Shown one piece after another: positions 12,131 to 25,200 of a stretch of DNA of 64,000 bases (position 1 is its first letter; every line of letters starts with the position of its first letter). Under the pieces are notes generated by a model. That model was not told where the DNA came from, did not search any database, and worked only from the letters and a program-made list of their open reading frames with translations. The translations under genes were made by a program, and so were the position numbers. Source of the stretch: Glandiceps talaboti. Lineage: Eukaryota > Hemichordata > Enteropneusta > Spengelidae. The DNA lies in assembly GCF_964340395.1 (NCBI RefSeq), contig NC_135565.1:17873709-17937708 (forward strand), written 5' to 3'.

Positions 12131-12257
12131 ATAATTATAATTATGATAGTGCTATATAAAAACCCGGGATCTTATAAAGTAGATGCAAGACAGTCAAGCA
12201 GTCCACACTGAGTCACGATAAAAAAATACCTGTCACTCATGCGAATATCATATATGG

Positions 12258-12400
12258 GGGGGGGGGGGGGGGGGTCATCATGTTTTAGAATTAAGTGATA
12301 GGGGGGTCAGCCTGTTTTGGGTTTTACAGATAGGGGGGGGGGGGGTCAGTGACTTTTTGTCGGCCCGATTTAAGAATCCACCGCCCCCCCCCCCCCAGGC
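12258..12400. repeat. Poly-G / poly-C tracts
   Basis: G-runs at about 12257-12274 and 12338-12350 and a C-run at about 12383-12397, joined by 'gggggtcag' spacers. Short ORFs across them are glycine/proline homopolymer artefacts. Such runs can form G-quadruplexes and are prone to assembly length error. Confidence 0.85.
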
Positions 12401-13329
12401 TGGAGAAACTGACCGGTCCCTATGAAAAGCTGAGAAGGGCTTGTTTCTAGGAATCCAATGAAAAGATGATTGAAAGGAGGAAAAGGAGAGGCAAAGAAAC
12501 ATGAATTCAAAGATGATTTTTTATTTATATACTTTTTTAAATCGACCGACCGACCAAAATTTTCCATGGAAAAAAACAAAAACATTTTTAAACATTAGGA
12601 TCACCCCTACACACCAACCTTGGTGACACCAGGTCGAATAAATAATAGTGGGTGTCTTTGCGATTTCTTAGCTTTATAATGTTATTCATGTTTTTATCAG
12701 ATAACATCTCTAGTTGATAAAGTTTTAAATCAAAACTATCGTCTTCTCTGTCTCTTTGTAGCTTACCAACTTTGAATTAATTAGTGCACAGCTAATATCC
12801 TCGATCAAACTGGTAGGCTATTTGGCAAATTACTAGTAACATATTTCCATAACCAGTGTAAATATCTACTAACTGACAAATGGTAATACACCAACCGTTA
12901 GTCGGATTGGTAGATGTCAGTTAGTGAACTATAAGACTTTTTAAGTTAACGTGAATGTTGGTGGCGCTATACTACTGAGAACGCATGAACGTACGTATAA
13001 AACATCTTGGTAATATAATTTTGTGTACAATGTATCTGGATGCGTAATTACCAAGTTGCGGCAAACATTAAACGCAAGACGCACATAAAGACCACCATGC
13101 AAATAAACAATAAACAGAGGATACATTGCATTTATTAATCAAACGTTAATACATGTCAACACAATATACTAGGAAATTCCCTTTCCCTGTCTATCTTTCT
13201 GTGTAAAGACTTTTTAAGTTTTACTGTTCGTCACCGTGGTCTCTGCATGGACGTACGAGTGGGGTGGGGTGCACGGGGGTGGGGTGGCACAAACAATAAT
13301 TACGTAATCAAACGCTATATACATAATAT
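12401..13329. other. No gene seen
   Basis: Mixed unique sequence with a short 'cgaccgaccgacc' repeat at 12543-12555. No frame shows exon-like conservation that I recognise. Confidence 0.5.
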
Positions 13330-13620
13330 ATAACTGTCAGTCAGTCGACGTAGGAAGATTACGCAGTGGGGTTTGACCTTTACTTGCACACGACAGCGCA
13401 TGACAGAACTGGTAACGCTCATGACTGTACCAGACACAGGAGTTGCTAATGATACTCGCAACGCATAGATCTGGTACTCGAGTAGTACATGTCTGAAAAA
13501 AATTGGTGGTTCTCCCAGGGATGCATTGCGGCGCGCAGTGACTACGCATGCGCCTTCTATATACTACGTGCATTCTCCACGCGCTACCGTATCATCGTAT
13601 AGCATAGGCGATATAACATC
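13330..13620. promoter_or_regulatory. CpG-richer patch with NRF1-like palindrome
   Basis: CpG frequency is visibly higher than in the flanks, with clusters such as 'gcggcgcgcag'. It contains the palindromic core CGCATGCG at 13545-13552, matching the NRF1 consensus GCGCATGCGC. No coding exon is recognised on either side, so promoter activity is only a guess. Confidence 0.3.
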
Positions 13621-14380
13621 ACCATGCATTGCAATATTGTAACAGTAGGCCTGTTGGCACGATTATCATAACATTGTAACGAGTATCGAGGCATCACTGT
13701 ACCTCAAGGAGAAATTGTTACACTATTTGGAAGTTTGATGCACGGCGGTACGCAATACGGACCACTGATGACATAGAGCAGTTTAATTTCTGGGTTGTGG
13801 GAGTGTGGTTTTGATATTTATATTGTCGATAATTGATTTTTTTACATGTTCTAAAAAGAATAACTACTTTCCTATGTTTGTTGGTACAGTAACATTCCTA
13901 AATCATCGAGTTGAATTGAGAAATCGTGATGTTCGGCAACATGTCAACAAAACATTTGTCCAAAGATACTATGTTAAGTTGGCTGATTGAAAATGAACAA
14001 TCTAATGGCTATGATGGTTTTTGAAACCAACAACTGCATAGAGTGTTGACTTTCTTTACTTCTCGTCCATGTTAGAGAGAATTAGATGTCATTCAATAAA
14101 ATAAATTTTGACTGTCAATACCCCTGGAAAATGACCCAAATCAAGTGTATCAACCCTGGCCCAGGCAGCCGGTCACAAATGAATCTACCCTGTGCGAGCT
14201 TATGGGTTTTGCCTAGTTATGATATTAATATTATTGATAAACCACTACCAACTGTTATGCAAGTCCTTCTTCCACTTTCGTATGTGGTTCCCTAGCCAAA
14301 ATACGCATTCTGATAAAATATACAGCCAGTTCAACGAATAACACTTTTGTATGCTTAATTTCTGTTAACAAGACGGGAAA
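13621..14380. other. No gene seen
   Basis: No splice-bounded conserved frame recognised. The ORFs of 61 to 69 codons here have no familiar motif. Confidence 0.5.
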
Positions 14381-14402
14381 ATAAAGAACGGTCATGTTTG
14401 AA

Positions 14403-14410
14403 TGACGTCA
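14403..14410. promoter_or_regulatory. Consensus CRE palindrome TGACGTCA
   Basis: A perfect 8-bp CREB/ATF site inside a CpG-richer stretch (14390-14480). No gene is recognised downstream, so function is unproven. A chance match is possible in a 64-kb window. Confidence 0.35.
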
Positions 14411-14877
14411 TTTCCTCACCGAGGCCGTTCCGTACCGCGCCACACGAAATGACGACATCGTGTGTCACGTTTGGTATGGCCCGGTTTGTCGCCGCATTTT
14501 TGTCATAAATTTGTCAATGTCCGTCAAAATTATTGGCAAACCTTTTGTCATCCACATGCGATACCTGGTAGGGGTGGGTGTTTTTTCTTGTTCGGCAACT
14601 TACAAGTTACACCACATGTTTTCAAAGTTTAACTTCGTGGGCAGAACGGTGTAATTAAGTTAGGGGATGGGTTGGATCCAGTAGCAACATAGAAAGCGAA
14701 AGAACTTACAATTTGAAGGCATCATCTGAATTCTTGTTAAGCTGTTATTTTACTTGATAGATAACGACAATTTACTACCAACACATCATGATTGTTATTA
14801 TGGTGACTCCTTTGGCTGGGATCAAAGTTTATAGCGGAGGGGGCTGGGGAGAAATTATTTTGGTCAAAACTTGTTTC

Positions 14878-14878
<1 letters not shown>

Positions 14879-14914
<36 letters not shown>
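14879..14914. repeat. (GA)n microsatellite
   Basis: About 17 uninterrupted GA units. A (TA)n tract of about 18 bp follows at 15016-15034. Confidence 0.95.
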
Positions 14915-14918
<4 letters not shown>

Positions 14919-15299
14919 TAATGAACAAGGACAAAATATTGTTTTCACACGCAATTTAATTCTCCTCTTGAAAGTTGGCATCCCTTTACAGTGGTAGGCA
15001 AAGACACACAAACATACTATATATATATATATACACAACTTATCTATTCATCTACGAAGGGAGAGAACTGCAGCTCTATTAGTCAGTTCAAAACTTGGTT
15101 TTGACATCACAAAAAACAAACTTGGGTTAACAAAATAGCAGGTCATGTCTTATGGCAGGGGACCAATTGATTATTTCCATTGCACTATCTATACTAAGCA
15201 GTTGGAGTAGGTCTTATGTGTTGTGAATCCTGTATTTCTGTTAAAATTTCTTCAATCTTCAAAAAAGTGGATAGGTATGGAGATATTGTAGAGTCTAAG

Positions 15300-15610
15300 A
15301 CCCTTAGAATTTCATGCTAGTGTATACACTATCATGGCAGTATAGTCTCAAAGACCATACAAGTTTTTCACCATCACTATCCCATCACACAGGAACCTTA
15401 GTATGCCATACTGGTGTATACATACTATCATGGCAGTGTGGTTCTTTCACAATGCATGTCTTTTCCCCATCTTATCACACAGGAACCTTAGTATACTAAT
15501 CTATACACTATCATGGCAGCAAGTCTTTTCACCATCCTATCACACAGGAACCTTAGTATGCTAATATATACACTATCATGGTAGCAAGTCTTTTCCCCGT
15601 GCTGGAAATG
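15300..15610. repeat. Degenerate tandem repeat, about 63-bp core
   Basis: The blocks 'cacacaggaaccttagtat' and 'tatacactatcatggcag' alternate four times, with unit lengths of about 63 to 90 bp. Confidence 0.8.
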
Positions 15611-16085
15611 CTGGAAACAAGACCCAGAAGCTAGTGCTCTGTACAGCAGTTTGAATTTCCCGCATTTGCATAGATTAGCCATAATCCTCTTTATACAGGG
15701 CAGTTCTGTCTTTAACCGATGTTCCTAACCAAAGCCAATATCATGTCACTTCTGCCTAAGTTATGATTAATGCCCACTCCCATAGTGATAAGTTAAGAGG
15801 CCAACATATTTCATTTCGTTTACTTTACAAGTTATTAAATGTACTGAATTCACAATGTATCCTTCCCCACTGAATTGAAGAATGGCATTATTTTGATACT
15901 AACATACATCAAATACTATCATATAAATTAATTTCTTACATTACTACTACATCTAACATAGTAGTATGATTTTCATAACATTCTGTTTTGAAATATATAG
16001 GGCTGACAAAGCATTTAAATAAGGAGAGGGTATCACAACCAACAGATTGACTTTCTTGACCTTATTCTTCAGATCCATGTGGTTC
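15611..16085. other. No gene seen
   Basis: AT-rich unique sequence without supported features. Confidence 0.5.
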
Positions 16086-16120
16086 TGTTTACCCACTCCT
16101 CATCCACATGGCCACTTTAA
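16086..16120. mobile_element. Solo terminal end of the TTAA palindromic MITE
   Basis: The sequence 'cctcatccacatggccac' ending in TTTAA is the right terminus of the MITE that starts immediately after it. The two ends abut across the TTAA at 16117-16120 and make a 40-bp palindrome. Confidence 0.7.
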
Positions 16121-16469
16121 AGTGGTCACATGGATGAGAATTGGGTATTTATTTTGGATTTTTAATTTACAAAATAATTTTATCATGGCTTCCTACTTGA
16201 AAAATCTATGTGAAACAACATTGACAAAGTCTGTGTTTGAAATTCATAACATTGCAAAAAGCTAAAAGATGTGTAAGAAGTTTGTTATGGTACGTACAAT
16301 ATCAAAGATTTTACACATTTAGTAATCTTTTGCAATGTATTGAGTTACAAACAAGGACTTGACATATGCGGTTCCATATGATTATTCAAGTAGGAAGCCA
16401 TGATAAAATTGTTTTATAAATTCAAAATTCAAAATAAATACCCAATCCTCATCCATATGGCCACTTTAA
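16117..16469. mobile_element. Palindromic MITE with TTAA ends, copy 1
   Basis: About 345 bp bounded by TTAA (16117-16120 and 16466-16469), the target duplication typical of piggyBac-type transposons. Almost the whole element is an inverted repeat. The left half has 'gatgagaattgggtatttat' and 'atcatggcttcctacttga', and the right half carries their reverse complements. Related copies lie at 26501-26795 and 32355-32518. There is no coding capacity, so it would depend on an enzyme supplied elsewhere. Confidence 0.8.
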
Positions 16470-17300
16470 GGTGTATTAATATTGGGGACTGCAAATGTTA
16501 TGAGATTTCTACCCCTCTGTCACCAGGATTCTAAATCCTTAGCATACAATATATATATAGCCCCAGTAGCTGTTAGTTTTCACTATTATTTCATTGTCTG
16601 AAAAATAGTTCACTGAAATAGTGACTGTAAATGATTCAATCCTTGTAATAGTTGAACAACCTGTCTACTATTACACTTTATTTCATCTTTAAATTTCATG
16701 TTTGTGCTTTTTGATAAAAATTTACTTTTTAATGTATGTCCAGTTGATATACATATACACCATATTATGAAATAATACTATTGTACTTTATACTACTGTT
16801 ATTTCATAACAAGGTGAACATGCAGCTGGGCGTGCTACATGTTTATATGTATGTAAATCGTATAATGATAAGTACTGATAATTCAATACGTGTCTACATA
16901 CTGTAAATTAGTGGGATTTTGAGATGGATCAATCGGTGGTCACACATGTGGAGTTGAAAATGTCAAAAAATTGCAGAAAAATATAGCTCAAGTTACAACT
17001 ACTGGGGCTTCAAATAAAGTGATACTTCTAACATGTTACATTGCAGTAGGGACGTAGTAAAGGAGAATTTTCACGGTCAAAAATAATTGTTAACAGCTAA
17101 CGTTTTGGGTGAAAAACCACCAATCTTTCAGAGTTTGTTGTGTACAGATAGTTCACAGTTGTTCACACTCATTATGAGAGCTCAGTTCTTCACACTCCTC
17201 ATGAATATGTAATCATAAATAATCTGAATGAAGTAATCATTTTGGACATCGAACTTTCAACTTGACTATGTCCCTATTGAATTCTGGTCCTTGCTGTGTT
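16470..17300. other. Intergenic, no gene seen
   Basis: AT-rich sequence downstream of the KMT5 gene 3' end. I see no supported feature. Confidence 0.5.
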
Positions 17301-17334
17301 TACATGTTTCTATGTTGTTCTTGCTGCATCTACT

Positions 17335-17340
17335 TTATTC
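17335..17340 (-). terminator. Candidate poly(A) signal of the KMT5 gene
   Basis: Reads AATAAA on the minus strand, about 136 nt after the KMT5 stop codon. Cleavage would be expected near 17310-17325. It is the nearest canonical hexamer downstream of the stop. Confidence 0.5.
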
Positions 17341-17475
17341 TTATAGGGTCCTAGTTGCATCTACACATCTGGTCCTCACTGCATCTATAGTTCAGGTCCC
17401 TGCTTCATGTCTACACATTTTACATCTGGTCCAAGTTGCACCTATTACATACACTTTTATCATTACACTTATATT

Positions 17476-20306
17476 TCAGTTATCTGGTGATGCAGTCTCT
17501 TCATCCGTGTCCTCACTCAGCACTATCACGTCCTTGCTTTGTTTTGGGATGGAACGTTCGAACCGATCATCGCCAAATTTCATCTTCAGTTTCTTGGGCA
17601 AACAAAATTGGTATTGGTCTTCACTGTGCTTTCTTTTCGGCTGCGCTGTAATCTTGTTTTCTAAGAGCTCTGGTGGATTGTATACATCATTTCCTGTCCT
17701 GAGGGAGTGACTCTCTGTTCTACTACTGCAGTGTTTGTTGCCCGGGCTTCGCCGAGGTGATGCCACAGGGCTTATCAATTTTGTGGGAGTTTCAAGCAGA
17801 ATGACAGGACTGGTTGTACAGTCACTATCTGTCTGTAATGGCAACACTTTCATAAGTCGCTCATGAGTATGATTAATCTGATCGGTGTTCTGATAAGCGG
17901 GATTGCGAGGGTTTTCGTACATGTCCTGAAGCTGCGATAGTCGAGGAGCCATACAATATGCAGTGGCTTTTTTTTTCTGACGAGTCTTTCGTTTCCTTTT
18001 GTTTTTACTGGACAATTTACTGTCCATATAAGCATTTTCCTCTTTGAAGAGTTGTATTATTTTGGGTTCAGGAGACCCAGGCATTGAACACACTTTTTTC
18101 TGAGTATTGCTGTCACTTTTCAAAGTCTGATCTTTTGGTTTCTGTTTGCGTTTTTTCTTCTCTTTCCAAATGTCATTCACACTGCTGTGTTCAGTCCAAG
18201 GATCGTCCAGTTTCCTTGGACTCTCCATTAGCTGACCTGCTTCCCTGTTATTATTGCACCCGTTGGTACTGAGTACATCAGTAGAAAGACAGAAATCAGT
18301 CTGTGAGTGTGGTGTCGCGATAGCGGGCTGATATGGCGGGGTTGGCAGTTTCCAAGCATTTACCTGTTCTCTACTAAGACTATTGTTATTTGCATTGCAC
18401 ATACTTGCTATGTCATCTCCAAAGCCACTACTTAAACTTCCAATCATGCCAAACTCTGGTAGATCAGACTTCATTGGACGCGGAAACAACAGTTTTTCGG
18501 AATATTTCAGTAATTTAGCAGTATCAATGATCGGTCCTTTGTAATTTCCCCAGGGTCCTCTACATGTCTGTTTTATTTCATCATCAGGCAAGTAGAAAAA
18601 TGGCAGTTTTGGAAATGGAATTTCTCTTCCGTCTAAATTAATAATATTGTGCGTTTCACTGGAGAATTCCTCTTCACTATCGTTGTAGCTGTCTCTTGAT
18701 AGACCATGAATACCAGTACTGAAATCGGAGTCATTTAATACACCTAAATTTGGCAGGTCTGGTATTTTAACTTCATTTGCTAACTCATCCACAGTATTTT
18801 CTCTATCAGTATTGATATCATCATCACTTGTATTTATTCTGACACTAGAATCCGAGAAGAACTCGTTCATATCATGTACGTTTGTTTCAGCGCTGTTCGG
18901 ATATAAATTTGTACCCTGCGTTTCAACATTATCATCTTGACAAAAACTTTCTGGAGTATCGAATATATGCATGTCTTCTTCACTTGTGACTTTGCTGAAG
19001 TCTGACTCGGATGATATGAAATAGTCGGAGAGTTTGGGGAGTTTTGGTCCAACAGGATGTTCCGTTTTCATTAATTTCTTTGTATCTACCACTCTGCTCT
19101 CTTCTTCTACATTACTACTACTGCTACTAAAACTACTACTACTACTGCAGTTGTTTATAGATTTACAGTGACTTTTTTTAAGCCGTATTGTGATTTTAGG
19201 AATCTTGTCTTTTTCTCGCCTGATAAGTTCAGCATTATAATATGTCAATTTCTTTTTCCTGCCCGCACAATTTGTCCGTAAATTTTTCTTTACGCGTACT
19301 TTAGTCTTCTTGGGTACTTTAATTTTGACTTTGCATACATTCCTTGGTTTGTTCTGTTGTCTTGAGATTGAGTCTGTTTCTGTGACAGTACATTTAGTAG
19401 ATGTCGTGTTAGCTTTAATTTTAATCTTAATGCGAGTAATGGCTTCCAAGCTAGTTCTGTATGAGATTGCAGGGGCAACAACAGTATCATTAGCAGAGTT
19501 TATATCGTTGAATGTGTAAGATTCTGGCGACAATGGTGCAACACCTTGTGACATGCCTCTCTCCATGTTGAATGGATTTAAACTACTAGAGAAAGGTGAA
19601 GCAGTCATTATACCCTGATTGCATATTTTCACTTGATTATTCACCAGGTTACAATCCTCTTTAATTTCATTGTTCGAAACTTTCTGGTTGTTAAACTCGA
19701 CTTCTTGAGTTATCTCTTCGTTCTCTTTCTTGATTTCACATGCTGGACAATATGAATCTGAGTCTTCTTTTTCAGACTTAATTTCTATGTTATCACAGTC
19801 TGGCGGTTCTACTTTTATGTTCTGGAGTGATGGCATTTCTGCATCAACAGTCAACGACTTCTCATTATTATCACCACCACAGATTTCTTGTTTCACAGTG
19901 ACATCCCCTTGGCTTTCCTCCTGAGAATCTGTATCAAGTCCCAAGAGTGATAGACCATCAAAGTCAGATGCAAAGTCAGATTCTACTGTTGACTCCATTT
20001 CGCTTCCATCAACATTACCTTCCATTTTCAGTCGTTTGCGTACAACTTGCAGCATCCTTCCTTCATGATTGACTTTGACAGTCTGCGATGGGCTGAGTTT
20101 CTGAGGTGTTAATACAATTTTGGGTTCTCGGAGTCTATAACCTTGTGCTTTGATCAATTCAGCATCATACTTCGTCAGTTTGGGATTTCTCCTTTTGCCA
20201 TAGTTTGAACTGTAGCGTGACCCAACCCCCAGACGTGAAGGGCTTCCCCGAGAACGACCTCTTCGATGTTGTCTACTATGACTTCCTCCGCCACTTTTTG
20301 GTCCCC
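17476..20306 (-). CDS. KMT5B: KMT5 terminal exon: long disordered C-terminal region
   Basis: Residues 310-1252 come from one 2.8-kb exon. The acceptor is 'atag' before 20306 and the stop TGA is at 17476-17478. It is low-complexity, rich in Ser/Asp/Glu/Lys. Two copies of a conserved peptide, '[10 protein letters not shown]...EPKIVL' (about residues 352-373) and '[10 protein letters not shown]...IPKITI' (about 662-681), resemble the '(I)TRYDAQLI...IPKLTL' block of vertebrate KMT5B. Sumoylation-type sites (LKME, VKQE, IKVE, IKSE, IKKE) cluster between about residues 402 and 504. The far C-terminus has '[11 protein letters not shown]' (about 1236-1246), a SUMO-interacting motif. There are several basic nuclear-localisation-like stretches such as '[13 protein letters not shown]'. 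Confidence 0.93.
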
Positions 20307-22175
20307 CTATGTAATGATATAGAAAACACACAATTAGGCATCACTGTTAAAACACATGTAATCATAGATAATTCTCAGTACCTAAAGGCAACATTTTACC
20401 TCATGCTTGAGGGTCAAAATAGAACAAGAAGATTGACTTCTTCTCAAAGTGTCTACGGTAATTTATATATAGAGTTTGCAGCATAGTCGTCTATCCATAG
20501 TGTGCAGCATAGTTGTCAGGGTGTTGACCAAGAAATGTTGTGAATGTGAATGGGGAGTAAACTAATATTTCAGGTAACAAGAATCTTGTTGAAATATTGT
20601 CTATCAATCAAATTTGTGTCAATCAACGACAATTTTAAAGTGCCAAACTTCAGAACACTGTATGGTTAGTCCACATTATATGCCTTGTTCAACAATCTCT
20701 GTCTTGACAAACACAAAAGAGTGTCAATTGTGGTAAAAGTGATGTCATCACCAGAGGGTCCCATAAACCTTTACATGAAATTCCCCAAGATACCTGAACA
20801 CATGTCCAATGCAGTAGGGCTTCTTTACATGATTACAATGGTCAGGAAGTTACCAAGTACACTGTAACATACATTGTGTTGTTCCCCCATCATTGGCTGA
20901 CTGATGTGTGAGGGCGCCCTGTCATGGCATACTTTACAGACTAGATACCGAGGTGCTATTTTCTGACCTAAAATCATATCTAAGTTTGCAGCAGCAGCAG
21001 CAGTAATCAATACAATTGTACTAAAGCCCAGTAAAGGCAAAAGTACGTCTGACTGGACTTTTCTTGTGAACTGTTCTTACCCCTCGATCTTGATGTAGAT
21101 CGACATCTTCCGTTCTGAACTGCGCCATTGTTTTTCTTCTTCTTTTCACTTTCCCTTTTCATCCTTGACAACCTATTATCAGTTTCTCGTAGTCTATACG
21201 TTGTTTCTGATAATACATCTTTCTCAGAGGTATCTTTAGGTGTGAAGGCCCCAGTTTGTCTCCTGAAGAAATTGAGAGAAAAAAAACAGATATGATGGTT
21301 ATTCATTCATTTCTGTCTAAAAACTTCTTATGTATATGTTTTCAGATGAGTGTATAGTTTGCTGTACAAATATTCTATCGATGTTAGACCCCACTAAAGA
21401 GTTAATAATCTGTTTAAAAAATCCTAGTTTTATACCCAGGTTGTTCTAGGCAATGACAACTTGTTTCTATGTCACTAGATCTGCAGTGCTGGAAATAAAA
21501 GTCAAATGTTCAAAAAGCATTACTTTCCCTCATTTTTCATAAATTAAACTTTTGATGGTAAGACCACATCCTTCCCCAATAGTTTTCATCATTCAGCTGG
21601 AAAATACTAAGGGTTTTGTCAGTTCTCATCGAATAACTCGTAGTGACAAGGCCACTTAGGTCATTTTCCTTTGGTCACAGTTCCAACAAGAAGACTGGCA
21701 CTTTGAAGAGAATGAGTGATATTACACTATGCACAAGCCAATTTATTGTCTTTGAACAGAAAATATGGTTTATATCCCCTGGTTATTGTATGTCACGACA
21801 ACCCCTGTCTATGTCACTGGTTCTGTGGTGCTTGAAATATGCGCAAAAACGTTCCAAATCACCATTATCTTTTCTGATATCTACTTCTATCAACCGTGTG
21901 AATTTTTCATTTCGCACAAAACGCAAAGAATGTAGTCCGATAGTGTACTGTGTAAATTTGTTTCGCAATAGGTAAAGTGTTTACTACATGCTTTTCCTTG
22001 CGTTCTCGTGTTTTGTGTATTTCTGTAAATTGTGTTTTGGCGTTCTGTGTAAATTTTATGCTGATTGTGGTTTTACCTTGTAGAGATCCTTTTTAAATTG
22101 GATTCAATTGTATATTTTTTTTTTGTAACTCAGTGTAAATTGGCCTTTTGGTCACAATGGCTGAGATTAATAAAC

Positions 22176-22236
<61 letters not shown>

Positions 22237-25200
22237 ACTAAATACAAACATACCTTTCACATGTTTCACATTCACAGTAACAGTTGTCTTCTCCAAAGAA
22301 ACCATCACCATAGAAACAAGTGATTTCCTCGCCAGGCTCAATATCTCTCAGTACCTGTACACATGCAGTGTCTCTTCCAGTAGATACAAACTGTAAATAT
22401 TTGCAGAAATCAACACAAATTAGTCGGGTTATGCTTAATAATAATAATTATCTTTATTTATACTGGATAGTTCTTTAAGTATATAAACACTTGTCTCCCA
22501 AGAAGTCCAGCGAGGGCCATCCCTCATGGGTTCAGTGTTAATGCAGGAGGAAACTGGAGTATCCGGGGAAAACCTGTGTTGTTCAGTAGAGTCAAACTGA
22601 ACAGCGTGGTAAATTTAACCATGACTGAAGTGGTAAGAGGCAAGTGGTTTAACCACTCAGTCACTGACAACCCTGAATGGGTTCACACTCTGACCGCAGT
22701 GGTAAGAGGTAAGTGGTTTAACCACTTGTTTCAATTACAGTTTCTCACATTGGTATTTTACACTGTATCACTGGACTTGATAGTATTTGGCAAGTATTAA
22801 TTTTTAAGTGTGGTATTACGGTATTCATTTAAGTGTATACATTGGCATACTATTCCAACTTCCAAACTTGTACCAAATTTAATAGAAAGACTTGGAAAAC
22901 ACTCATTGTACGAAATCTGAAGGAGTAGTGAAAGAATATTTTCAACAGTGTTTTTTATTGGCCGTGATGATAAGGTAAAGTTTTATAACAATCAGACCTT
23001 GGGGTCATAGCAACTGGGGCTTGAGTGTCCTTTTTCTAGTGATACACGTCCTTTCATATTTGATCAAAGCCAGATAACAGAGTTAATTACCGTCATAATC
23101 CCATCAATATTCTACTCTTTTAAATTGGCCACCCACAGTCTCAGAAATCATCTTTTAATCTTTGCATTTTGACTACAAAAATTACACCAATGGCATTGTA
23201 TAGTTTATGTTATTTTTTTTAAAAGTTTATATACACCATAATTTTACTGTTTGTATGGGCAGTATCTACATTGATGGGTCAATTATGTCAATTCTTTGAA
23301 AGTTTATCCACTTACCTAACCATTCATGTTGCTCTTTTTGCAATATACATTTTCATTTCAATGGTGCTAAGGGCATTGTGTTGTTGCTAGGCATATATTT
23401 GCATACATTTTTTGAATCTTTATTCACTTGCTTATAAATCAGTTATCTTTACAATATATATCATTCGGCTGTATCCTACCCATATTTTAGATCAACTAAT
23501 TCATCACATATTTTTTAATCCCATTTCTCTCCAGGGGATATTTATTTACACAAATTAAGAAGTATAAGTTGGGAGAAAGAGGGATTAAGTGGCAAAAACA
23601 AAACTTCTTTGAGGAATATCACTGACCAATCTCTGCACTGTATAGACTTGTTTCATTTTACAAACGTATTTATTAATTTTCATTCACAACATTCAACACT
23701 AGTGATGAGACCACACTGGCTGCAACCTTCAGTATGTCATGACTCCCCTTCACCCTTGTCTGACTTTAGATTCTTTCAATTTTCTTTATTTCATAAATCA
23801 AGTAGTTCGACCACCAACAAATCGTAATTATTAAAATCTGGCCAACTTAATGATTTCATCTCGAAGCAAAAATGTTCAAGTCAACAACAAGTGGGGCTTC
23901 AACACTGCATACTTCATTTTTAGTAAGGTCATTTGTTGAAGCTCATTATCGTACTGACCATGGGCTAACCACAGTAATCCATATTGGCTGTTCTACCATA
24001 GTTCAATAAATGTCATAGTGTATGACAACAACACAGATGCAAGGGTTTGGATCCTGTCTTTCACTTCCAACCATAAACATTTTAAATAATTTGCAAACAA
24101 ACTATCAAAATCAAAATTGTTTTTGAAAGTCTCTCGAGACAGAGTAAGACTTGATGAGGTTATCTGCCTCATTTGAATAAAACAATACTGCAGAATACAG
24201 TGCTGTATCCCATAATGTCTTTAGTATATAAAGGTAACAATCTGAACCAGACAAAAACAATTTCCTTCCTACGCTATTTTGAAATTGGGTGTTATTGGAA
24301 CTACACAATTTATTTTGGCCTGATGTATAGTACAACAGTGGTTAAAAGACACATTTTTGTCATTAATCAAATAAGCAGTATTAGCTGTTTGCCGTTAGAT
24401 CTTTCCTATTAAGACTTACCTTGCAGTTTGGTCTGCAATCTGAAAATTATGAAGAAGAATAAAAGTTAAACAACTGTCCAGCTATCCATTTACACTAACC
24501 CCTCTCTCTCAGGAGGGTGTTAGTTAGTACATAAAAAAACACCAAAGCATGAACAGTATGTAAACAGAGAGGTAATTGTACATAAGGAAGAATGGAATCT
24601 GTTTAAAATTTATGTTAATTAACTTGAATCATCTAACCTTTGCCATATGAATGCTTGATCCTGTTTATTTTGAAATCATTGAAGGATAGGGAACTTGCAA
24701 TCCAGACTGAGCATGCTCAGACGCAGAGGACTATGGGATTATCTGTGGTTATCGTATTACCTAATCTGGAGCTACTGATAAAATAAATCTCCCACAAAGG
24801 TCAGGGTAACTATGAATTGACCATTTATGGTTATAAACAATGTAACAATATTGTTCATAATACTAATTGATTAGCATTTATTATCACATTTCCCATGATG
24901 CAACATTCAATATGGCAGGTTTGCAAGTTCCCTATTTATTTTGATTGTTCATATCATATTGATTTCTATATATAAAATATTGCATAATAGTGACAACTCA
25001 TTTTTCTTCTTGATTTCAACTAAGAATAGTATGAAGATTTCTGAACAACCAAATAACATCTTGGCAGAGATTCATTTGTGAGGCACATACAAATATTTGA
25101 TGTGTAGTAACCCTAAAAGATACGATGTCTACATGTCAATCGGATTAGTTAACTTCATTTTTTTAAAGACTTACCATGGTTGATAAAAGAGGCTGGCCCT

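Noticed and set aside
17850-20486. Several small ORFs in other frames across the KMT5 last exon
   Set aside because: Shadows of the long coding exon.
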